From Cyrtodaria siliqua (taxonomy: Eukaryota; Mollusca; Bivalvia; Adapedonta; Hiatellidae), in assembly GCA_037043455.1 (NCBI GenBank), contig JAWPHD010011225.1:21825-85824 (forward strand): 64,000 bases of DNA. Reading direction: 5' to 3'. Position numbers and translations under genes: made by a program. Under the pieces are notes generated by a model. It was not told the origin of the DNA and did not search any database. It saw only the letters and a list, made by a program, of their open reading frames with translations. Below are positions 13,001-25,000 of this stretch, piece by piece. Positions within the stretch are counted from its first letter, which is position 1. Each line of letters opens with the position of its first letter.

Positions 13001-16000
13001 GAAGAGAAGTCCCCCAAAGAAGCTGCGCATGGAAAACTACCGAAAATGCCTTTATGGCCTGTTTTCCTGGCTGAAATGACTTTATTGACTTGTTTGTAAG
13101 AGATAAGAACCATTTGCATGGTTGTATGATGATTTTATTTATCAACTTGAAAGTTTTGAAAGTGGAAGTAGAACACATTTAAGAGGTGCCGAATGAATGT
13201 TCACAGTGTCAACAAAGATCAGAATTTTCTTTTCCTATATGCCACATGACCCCTACTATTCTCAGCAGTTTTCTAGAGAGGAAGGTCTCATGACTAAGAA
13301 TATGTAAGTGAATCTAAGTTTGAACTTCATTTTGAAAAATGGCTAACTAGAAAGCTTGGAAAATATTGTACAGGACTCAATGGGATTTGTTTTACTTCCC
13401 GGGTACACCTATGGGGCAGCTATACTCAGACTGAGAGTCAAAATGTGACTTTGACCTTTTGATACGACATTTGTCAATTTAATACGTTTTGATAAATAAG
13501 GGAAAACACTCCTACCACCATCACCTCCCTTTTATACCCCTAGTGGGTCTTTAAGTTTGATGAACAAGAACAAATTATAGGATATTTTACTGTTTCCAAC
13601 CTTTTAAACCCAGACTGTGATTTTAAGTGGATATGTGCATGGCCAGTTGATTTTTGCATTCAGTTTTAGGACATACCCATTACAACTATTACTATAACCT
13701 ATACTGTAGAGGTTACAGGGATAACAAACCTGATTCTAGGTCTACTTAGTTGAAAATTGACTGTTACTGTATAGAGCTGTAGATAATTTTTCACTGCAGT
13801 GAGTATTTTACTCGTCATGAGCAGCAAGGAACTTGTCAGAGTGAACAATTTCTTTAAATAGTTTGTGCTTTCAAAATTGATTTGAATTAATACATTTAAA
13901 AAAAAAAAATATTCTGATTAAATGGTAGTTAAGTAAAACCAGTAGAAACTCTGTATGACCTTAGTATTAGACACGATGTTTGGAACAGTTTTCATCATGT
14001 ACTGTTGCACAGGACAATACATACAAATATAATACTCATGATTTTTAAAAGTTTAGAGTATTTTAGTAAGTTTATGAGTAACGATACTCACAATTTTAAA
14101 CAAGAGGTCAATGACCTTGAAGCTCTACTGATTGATTTTGATTTCAGGAAGTAGTCGCTACAGACTTGTTTTTTGAAAATCTATTTTTAACTGTTGCGGC
14201 CATCTTGAATTTCCGGCCGACCTGAAATTTTGCTAAGATCAATAAGTCATTAATAGAGGAGTAGTCGCTACAAGTTTTTACTATATAACTCTATGTAACC
14301 AAAGATGGCCACTGGCAGCCATGTTTAACGTCGAATCAAAATAATTTTCCACAAGGATCTACATCATGTCATGCTGATCATTTTAGAAAAAGTCCCATAT
14401 CAATATCACTTATAGTTTTCAAGAAGTAGTCGCTACAAACTTATTTTTTAAAAATCTATTTTTAGCTGTGACGGCCATCTTGAATTTCCGGCCGACCTGA
14501 AATTTTTCTAGGATCAATCAGACATCAAGAGCAACATTCCTGTAAAGTTTCATGACAATCCGCCAAGTAGTTTCAGAGAAGTAGTCGCTACAAGTTTTTA
14601 CTATATAACTCTATGTAAACAAAGATGGCCGCTGGCAGCCATGTTTAACGTTGAATCAAAACGATTTTTGACTAGGATCAACATCATGTCATGCTGATCA
14701 TTTTAGAAAAAGTCCCATATCAATATCACTTATAGTTTTCAAGAAGAAGTCGCTACAAACTTGTATTTTAAAACTCTATTTTTAGCTTTGGCGGCCATCT
14801 TGGATTTCACATCAACATGAATTTTTGCTAGGATCAACTAGACTTTATGGGCAACATTTCTGTAAAGTTTCATGAATATCCATCCAGTAGTTTCAGCTGT
14901 GAAGTCGCTACAAGTTTTTACTATATAACTCTATGTAAACAAAGATGGCCGCTGGCAGCCATGTTTAACGTTGAATCAAAACGATTTTTGACTAGGATCA
15001 ACATCATGTCATGCTGATCATTTTAGAAAAAGTCCCATATCAATATCACTTATAGTTTTCAAGAAGAAGTCGCTACAAACTTGTATTTTAAAACTCTATT
15101 TTTAGCTTTGGCGGCCATCTTGGATTTCACATCAACATGAATTTTTGCTAGGATCAACTAGACTTTATGGGCAACATTTCTGTAAAGTTTCATGAATATC
15201 CATCCAGTAGTTTCAGCTGTGAAGTCGCTACAAGTTTTTACTATATAACTCTTTGTAAACAAAGATGGCCGCTGGCAGCCATGTTTAACGTTGAATCAAA
15301 ACGATTTTTGACTAGGATCAACATCATGTCATGCTGATCATTTTAGAAAAAGTCCCATATCAATATCACTTATAGTTTTCAAGAAGAAGTCGCTACAAAC
15401 TTGTATTTTAAAACACTATTTTTAGCTTTGGCGGCCATCTTGGATTTCACATCAACATGAATTTTTGCTAGGATCAACTAGACTTTATGGGCAACATTTC
15501 TGTAAAGTTTCATGAATATCCATCCAGTAGTTTCAGCTGTGAAGTCGCTACAAGTTTTTACTATATAACTCTATGTAAACAAAGATGGCCGCTGGCAGCC
15601 ATGTTTAACGTTGAATCAAAACGATTTTTGACTAGGATCAACATCATGTCATGCTGATCATTTTAGAAAAAGTCCCATATCAATATCACTTATAGTTTTC
15701 AAGAAGAAGTCGCTACAAACTTGTATTTTAAAACTCTATTTTTAGCTTTGGCGGCCATCTTGGATTTCACATCAACATGAATTTTTGCTAGGATCAACTA
15801 GACTTTATGGGCAACATTTCTGTAAAGTTTCATGAATATCCATCCAGTAGTTTCAGCTGTGAAGTCGCTACAAATAAAAGTTTACGGACAGACAGACGGA
15901 CAGACGGACAGACGGACGGACGGACGACGGACTCCGCACCACGGCATAAGCTCTGCTGATCTCTGATCAGTAGAGCTAAAAACTGAGGGGTTTTGTAAAA

Positions 16001-19000
16001 AAAGTAAGAGTAAAATACTCAAAAACTCAGCTCATCTACAGCTCTGCAGTGAGTGACAGCTGTCAAAAACTGGTTCACAGCATCATTCAGGGTGTAAACT
16101 TTACCAGAATAGGTTGGATCATTCTTTTAAATGCAAAAGAATTGAACATGATTTTTTCTTCCTGTCAACTCATTTAAAACCATTAGATCGTCATAAACCA
16201 TAACATTTTAATTTGACGTAATATGAAACCCCAGCCTAAAACACATAACTCATGTACTATTTACATGTAATTCTTGTTGATTGGTTACCAAGAATTGCAG
16301 GACAAGCACCCAATTCCTGGCCAGACATAATACAACATGTAATTAATGACCGCAAAGGTTTTTTAACTTATGGCGTAAAATCGTAATTGATTAAAATCAA
16401 ACTGTAATGTGCCCACTATCGCATGCATCTCGATTTCCCTGGAGAGCCATCCTACTTAAATTACGCATGCATTATCACTAAAGTGAAAACCTTCAATAGT
16501 TATCTATTGAACACAAAAACTAGTCCACAGTTTTACCATTAGCCTTAATGGCAATCAGAAAAAGGTTCCTTGTGTAACTACTATAATGCAATGTATTTTT
16601 AATTAAGAACTGAAACAGGCAATATATCATCATTACTGAGGAAATGTTTTTTAACTTATACTTTAGAATAAATAGTGGTTTTCTATCAGTAAAATTCTAA
16701 TGCATTTACAACCAAAGAATTGATTGAATTGTAGTTCAGCTGCCATATTTTTTGGATCCTTTATCCCTTAACCCGCTATTAATTTAGTATGACTATAATA
16801 GCCTTTGCGTCCATTGTAAACCCAGATCTGGTTTTACAATGTCTGGCTTCTGATCAGTCATTTCCCCCAAAACACCCCTTTGTCACATAAATGGAATGTT
16901 CTTAATTCAAAGAAGGAACAGTCCATTATATATATGTAGCAGTTTAAGGGTTAAAGCTGCTCGAGAGAAAGAGTGGAACCCGGAAAAAGTGGCTTACTCT
17001 TATTATGCAACAGATTCCTATGGTTCCTTAGCAAGCTCGGAGGGTAGACTGTCCCATATATGGGAATATACTGGACAGCCCAGAAATGTCTTGCTTTAGG
17101 GCACCCAAGAAACTCAATATCCGTATCTAGAGTCTACTGTGTTATCTATTGGGCCACTACGGCCCAGCACCAACACCACTAACAAAAATAAGTATTGAAA
17201 ATTTGGGAGCCATTCAGTAGGTTGGTGTAAACAATCGCACTAACAATGTCTTCCTTCAGGGTGCCTACCGCACCTTTTCCATCAGAAAATGAGTACCACA
17301 CTCTGCATTCAAATCTAGCAGCTGCAATCTACACTCTAACCTTGGTACCATGCTCTGCACTCAGTTCTAGGTGCTGCACTCTGCATACACATCTTGGTGC
17401 TCTGTCCTATTTTATTTTAGTTATATTTAACTTGGTGGTTGTTTTGACAATGTTAAAAGCAAATGGTTTTGTTTGTTGGTTTGTTTTGGGTTTAACATCA
17501 CTTTTTAGCACATTTTAGGCCATGTATGAAGGTCAATTTGTAGTGGTGGAGGCAGACCACTCACTTATTCCTGGGTAGAATCAGTGCTGTATACTTCACG
17601 CCATCAGTAAGAATCAACACTTTCTCACAAGTCGAGCTCTGAGTGAGATTCAAACTCACACCAGTGAGAGGCGCGAAGATTTCAAATGCAGCGTCTTTAC
17701 CCTCTAGACCACGTATACGCAATAATTGCACATACTTATTTGAGCATAAAAACACTCTATATATTATGGTGCAATAACAATTTATGAACAATTTGCTGAT
17801 AAATTAATGTGTTCAATTATCATAATAAGGAAACTTTACACAATCCTTTATTTTGTTTTAACTTCTTTAATACGCAGTATGCAACTTGCCCTCAACACAT
17901 TTCTGATAGAAACTTTGCAACCTCATGTACGGTTTTGGAACCTTACACTGTTCAACTTTTGCAGTTACTTATGAAATGAACTGAATTGGGGTGTTACAGT
18001 GCACCAACATAAAAAGATTATATGAATGAACATTCTGGACCCATTTACATCTAGATAAAAATATGCAGAATGGACCTAGAACCTTCTCACATGCAGAATT
18101 GCAAAGTTGCAGCAAATTCTATTGTAAACACTCCATTTTTCGCTGCAGCCACGATCCCTGTTTTCTGCCGCCACTCAATTGAATTGAATTGAATGTTGTT
18201 GAACGGCTCATCAACACAGTATAGGTTATTTAGAGCCACCCCAGAGAGAGGGGAAGGATACATAGGAATCCGGGAACCGTGCCCTACTCTTATTATCGAA
18301 TAGAGTCCTATGGTTCTTTAACGTGCTCAGAGGATAGACCAAACACGGGACCGCCCGGTTTACGTCCCCACCCAACAGTCAAGGCTAAGGGAAAGTGTCT
18401 TGCCTAAGAACACACCAACGAAATTCAGTGGCACCACGGAGGATTGAACCTGGGGCCTCCGGTTACAAATCAGCCGCGCGCTGCCACTCAAGTAGCACCT
18501 GAAACAATACAGGGATCATGCTGAAGACCTTTAATGAACATGGCAAAAATGACAAATTGAACATGAAATCATAAATAAACCGCTCTGCCAGGATAAGCTG
18601 TGGCCCTCATAGGCCCTATTCTTGCCTGGGAACCACACAGGTTTGTATGAAAAGACGCAGTTGGCTAGTTACCTTCTATGGCGATGATGCTGTTTTGTGG
18701 CAAGTTAAGGACCGTCAGGTGACGCAGCTTTCCTACACCACTCATGTGTACCAGTCGGTTGCTCTTCAGGGATAACTGTAAACATATAAACAATATTTTT
18801 CAAATGCATTTCTCAGTATGTTCAATATTTAATAGGGCAAGGCACTGATAAAGTATGCCATCCTTCAGAGGGGATATAAAATCGTCTGTCCTGTGTATGG
18901 GAGAGCCATACCCATTAACAATCTGGCTGAACTTCTGTGTTAATAAAAATGTTAAAAAATTTGCAACAATTAAATATAATATGTGACATGATTTACTTTT

Positions 19001-22000
19001 TATTTCAATGCTATAAATGTGTGACTATTAAACAAAACTTCCAACCATTAAATGACTGATATCTAAAATAAAATTTATAAGGTCTGAAAATCAGTTTACA
19101 GCCAAAATATTATCTGGAATGAGCTTCCTTTTAGCTGGGACAGCAGAATTGTTTTTTAATATGTAGGTTGTCTTAATTATAATTTCGTTTTTCCACTACA
19201 ATAAACCCTTTTTTCGACCGAAATTCTAAACAAAAAGTTGTTTTTTTAGGTTTTCTCAAATTTGTGAAGAAACAGATTATGCATTGAAAACGCCCTATCA
19301 AAAACAACTTCAGGCTCTTAAATACATATTTCACAACCATTTGTTTTTTAAGTGTTTGTGAAAACAGAAACAGTCTCTCCATTCTTTGTTTTTTAAGCCT
19401 CACTTACTGAACTTGATAGGAAAAGGCACTGACATCAGGCAACCTAATCAAACAACTAAAACAGCTTCAAACAACACAGATCTATAGACTTATAAAGATT
19501 GGCTGGACTACTGTTGACCCTGGAAGCATGGCACATATCTCCAGCTGCATACACCAAACTGTCGTTAGAGTATAAGACTGACTAGAGGACGTTACTATTG
19601 GACAGACTACCTCTAGACTAACAGGATTGCCTCTGCAGTGTCAAGGTTTAAATCTGCTTGGTTACAAATTAGACATGAAAAGGTTCTGGAATTTCTGACA
19701 ACGAAATGTCACAATCAATTTGGTAAATTCTTACATATCCTGTCAACTTTTCACTAAGGACTGTTCACATGAATGCATTTAAATTATATATGGTAAAATG
19801 CACAACTTCAAAAGCATCTACTGCAATACCTGCAATACATGGGATGTAATTATCATGTTTCAGATTCTAACCATTGTATCTAATGATGCATCATGGAACA
19901 TTATAGAACTTCGGGCAAACAAAATAATATGTGTGGTTCTGGTAACTTACACTGGCAAAAAAAATAGGGTAGGTAGGTATGCTTTATTTTTTATTCTTTT
20001 TTTTTCTCAATAATGAATTCAATTCTGATAATGAATTTAATATGTTAAATTACTATACCCTGAATTCGATTTTTTGCATTATCAACAAAATGTTGTTTTT
20101 TTGTTTGTTTTTTAATTTTTGCATAAAGTTTTAGGGTCCGCCCCTTAAAATAGGGTCAGTCAGGCTACCTGAACCACAAATATTTTTTATGTGGCCTCAT
20201 GCGACAACATGCTCCTTTACTGGCCAGAGCACCAGAGTGAAAAACACTTAAGTTTTATAATTATGAACATTAGTCATTTCAAATACAATCATGAATGCAG
20301 AATTAAATTCGGAATTCTAATTTACCGCAAACATGTCCAAAACATGTCCAAAACATGTACATAATATTTAAGATAATATTTTTCTTAGACAATAAACAAA
20401 ACTCTAGATAATTCATAACAACAGTACAAGACACTATTTAAAAAGCAGTTATGGAAATAAGCAATGGCACAACTAAGGTTGGGGCAACACTGATAAAGAA
20501 ACGGCCCATTATAACAACCTTATCAACATGGATAAATTTTTATGGTCAATAATTGTTATCATATTTCCGAAAACTAGATCTGGGGTCGTTTTGTCTGTAA
20601 CTAATAGCCGATATTGTACCTGTCAAAACCGATTATGAGAAAGATAAAACGAGTGTAGGAAATTACACTTCAGTTCAATGAAATATAAAATAGGCATACT
20701 TATTCTTGTTCTTTTTTTTCTTTTTTGTAATTAAATGTAGCGCAACAGGCTTGTTCAAAAGATGTAAGTCAGGATTTGTTGCATGTTAATTTATATTTTA
20801 AAAACAGAGCTGTCGGAGAACAGTGCAGCTTGACTTATGCAACCCTTTACAACATACTATAAGGAAACCAATTCCCAAATTTAGTTGAGCTAGGACAAGA
20901 AATGTAAGAGATATAGACCTGTAAATGCAGCTTACACACAAAATTTAATGTGAAATAAACCAATTTTAAGGGTTATCAGAATTTGGGTTCCATGGGAGCC
21001 CAGGGGTTACGCCGACGCCGTGGTGATTACATAAGCTCTCTTATTCTTCGAATAGTCGAGCTAAAAAGCGATGCAAAAGTCAAACAGAAAGTCCAGCATA
21101 CCCAGAATGCAGTATTCCAACAAGAAATTCGATAGAACCGATGGATACTCCCCGAAATGACAACTATCCACAACTTATCATATGGCCTTGTATCACCTAG
21201 CAGTTTTCAATTTTCAGTTCCATCAGTAGTTTTTGACTTATGCTTCGGACAATAATTAAAAGTATAAAATTACAAAGGGCAATAACTCTAATTTGAATGA
21301 AGATTGGTTGTAGATCTCTGCACTTCCTATCATTGCACTCTATCATTGTGTGAAGTTTCATTGCAGTCCCATCAGTAGTTTTGAAGTTCTGCTCCGGACG
21401 AAAATTATAAGCATAACATTACAAAGGGCAATAACTCTAATTTGAATGATGACAGAGTTATGGTTCTTGCTCTCTGCACTTCCTCTCATTGCACACTATC
21501 ATTGTGTGAAGTTCCATGCAGTCCCATCAGTAGTTTTCAAGTTATGATCCAGACAAAATTTCTAACTATAAAATTACAAAGGGCAATAACTCTAATTTTA
21601 ATGACAAAAGTATTACAGTTCTTGCACTCTGTACTTCCTCTCATTGCCCTCTTTAATTTTTTAAAGTTTCATTGCAGTCCCATCAGTAGTTTTAAAGCTC
21701 TGGACAAAAGTGGGACGGACAGAAAGAAAAAGCGGCAACTCTATGCTCACCCAAATTTCGGGAGAGCATAAAAACATGCATTTCAAACACCTTGCAAATA
21801 CATTTCTTGCAAACGATTTACCGAAAGTTCAGAGGGACGGAAAAGTGATAATAACTACGGGAAAATAATTCCCGTAGGTTTGCCGGTGAAATAGCATTTA
21901 ATCGTGTCGTCATGTTATCCTTTTGCTTCATTTGTTTCGATGGTAAACATTGTATTTCAGGTTTCTCAATGATTGTAATCGAACAGGGTAAAAAAATAGA

Positions 22001-25000
22001 AGGGTTACCAACAAGAGGAGCCTAGTAGGTCATGCATTTTATACTTTTTACCAGCATGCCCCTAACCAGGATTCAGCATTATAGCTTCTGGAAAACATCA
22101 AATTTTAAGCAGAACAAAAGCAAACAAGAAAGGTCACCAATAAGTGACCAATATCCTCAAGTTCTTTTGACCTTTGACCTCCAAGTGTGACCCTGACCTT
22201 TGATGTAAGGACCTGATCTTGTGCGTTACACCTTCTCATTGCGATTAACATCAGTGTAAAGTTTCATGAAATACCTTTCTGTACTTTTGAAGTTATGGCT
22301 GACGGACAAATGAACGAACAAACTAACAGGCGGGCGGTGCGATTACTATATGCCCCCTGCCATCGAGGACGTAAGATTGGTTTTTGTTTTGCATGTTTTT
22401 TTACGTCATTTTAAACACACGTAAGGTTATATATGAGGGTCGATATTTTTGTGGTGGAAGCAGACCATCCACTTTTTCCTGGATAGAACCAGTAATGTAC
22501 ACCTCCCGCCATCCGTAAGAAACGACACTTCCTCACTTACAAGTCGATCTTCCATTAGGATTCTTACCCACAGAGGTGAGAGGCGAGAAGGTTTACAGCA
22601 ACACTGCTAACCCCTCGGCCATGGAGACACTTCGGGGAGGTAAGAACAATAACATGCTCATCAAAACATTTGTAAATATGAAAACAGTGGGTTTGAACAA
22701 TTTATCCCCATTCAGTGCTCCAGATAAGCTTTCAGCACAATGCATGTTGTATGCATGAAAAAAAATAATTACACATATTTACATTTACAAATGTGTATTC
22801 TTAAAATCAGGTTTTGGACAATGGATTAATGTAATTTTTTACTTTTAGTCATTACCACAAAAATATATTGCGTATTTCCTCTTCTCCTTACCTTCAACAT
22901 TGCAGTCTGTCTTTTTTGTGTTAAACAGCCGACAAAAAAAGGCCATTTTTTCTCTTGCGAGCATCTACCAGTACTTGCTGGAGGCACTTGTTTGTCATTC
23001 AGTACCTCAAACTTCAATAAGCATCTATTGAGTATGACTGGATACACTCAAATTTTCTAAGCTACTGAAGTGTGTATGAATGGTTCTCAATATTTATCGG
23101 TGATTTTTAACAAGTTTTTGTACGCATTAATTTTATGTTTAATGTGTTTTTGGTGAAAAAATATGCGTAACTACATAGAAACACATCTTATCTGGAGCAT
23201 TGTCTATTTATTTCATAATCAGGGATCATTTTAAGGGGAGATTTGGGAAGATTCTCTCATTGTTTTCTCAAATATCTCATCCAAAAATGTTAACAAATCT
23301 TATTACTTCTACCAATTTGCAGTAAACAACATGTGAAAATCTCACTAGCATTGGTAAAAATCTCAAACAATTTTGCAGAGTGAGACTTTTCTCTCCAGGT
23401 GGTTTTGGGCCAGAGTGATTCCTGCATAACTGGGTAAAAGACGAGAACCACATCTCAAGAAAACACAGTAGTTAATGGATTCTGGTTATCCATTTAGATT
23501 TGCCATAAATGTTGAGATGTCAGCATAAATGGCTAACTCTTTATGAATCTGAGTGTAAATTTGTTGACAATAACCTAGAATCAGCCTATACAAGTATATC
23601 AAGCTAGGTCACCTGTTTTTCAGGTGCATTTTAATTGCTCTCATTAAGATTTGAAATTAACCAAATTAGGCATAAAATAGCATTCTTTGGGTTTATGAAT
23701 ATTCAAGTAGGTTGGAGGTGGTAAGTTTTAATGAGAACTCCTTTCATGAGGAAATGAATGGACAACACATGTTTTGCAGAAGTGTAATTATTTATCTATA
23801 TTTAATATTGTAAGCACACCTGTGATTGTGTCCTGTATATAAGATTGAGGTGCCAAGTGCAAAAAAGGTAAGATTAACATAATCCCACAGCTCTGTTTGA
23901 GGTGCCAAGTGTATTTACATATGCTCTTATATCTGTTTGAGGTGTCAGGTGCCAAGATGATAAGATTTACATAAGCTCTCAGCTCTGTTTGTGTTGCCAA
24001 GTTTATTTACATATGTTTGAGGTGTCAGGTGCCAAGACGATAAGATTTACATAAGCTCTCAGCTCTGTTTGAGGTGCAGAGTAAAGTAAAAACCAGATGA
24101 GATGTACATAACCTTGTATATATGTTTGAGGTGCCAAATGCCAACAATATAAGATTTACATAAGCTCTCCGAGTCTCAGCTCTGTTTGAGGTGCCAAGTG
24201 CAAAGAAGTTAACAGGGCCTTCCCCAGCCATTTATGGCGTAGCAGCGCCGCGATCCCTTAACTTTTGAAACAGACATGCCGTGATCCCTTAATCTGACCG
24301 CGACCCTTTAAAACCGTGCCGCGATCCCTTAAAAGTGGGTCAAAACATTAATTTCCCAGCGTTAATTAATGACATATCTGACCAAATAACGCATTGAGGC
24401 ATAAACTCCTGACAAGCATACGTCCTTAACTCCTGATTGGAGTGTTCTCATAAGGATTAGAGGGGCAGAGGTGTTAATTACCTCCGCGACACGGGTCTAA
24501 TTCAAGAATTCAACCATGCGTACATGACCTGTAAACTTGTTACGTCATCAAATGTGAAAATAATTTACTTATAAGTTATATTTTATTGTAGCGTTGAATT
24601 AACGTGCCTTCATCCATTTTATCGCGATTTTAAATAGATAATGATGAGAAAATAATCTCACAAACGCAAATTATTTGATAATCACATAAAATTATAAGAA
24701 TCTCGGGGTTGCAGATTATAAATTTAGTTTACTTCCGGTTTTAAATTTGCTTCCGTGTTTCAAAATAAAACGATTAATTATGAATAAAGACAGCAATTTT
24801 ATCACATTTAAAAAAACTTATAACCGTTTCCTACCTTTTTTTTTTCGAAAGCGCTAACGATTTGATGCAGTAAACATGACTTACACGTTAAGATATTGTA
24901 AGACATGTCAGCGTAAAAAAGTTGATGTAAATCCGGATAGTCCTTATTTAGGATGCTTAAAAAACACATGACACTGCGCGTTTTCATACAAGTTGTTGTT

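Larger units (their letters stand above)
9640..13410. mobile_element. Composite DNA element carrying a THAP-domain relic (long copy)
   Basis: The left edge (9650-9760) and right edge (13056-13400) match a short, continuous sequence at 53108-53575. The short copy therefore lacks the 3.3 kb between 9761 and 13055, or that 3.3 kb was inserted here. The interior holds about three diverged 180-200 bp repeats (9850, 10230, 10405; 'taggtYaccatg'), a THAP exon (10820) and a convergent acidic ORF (12576), each with a TGACGTCA site 70-90 bp upstream. THAP domains are common in P- and Kolobok-type transposases, so an element origin is likely. No clear terminal repeats were found. Confidence 0.55.
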
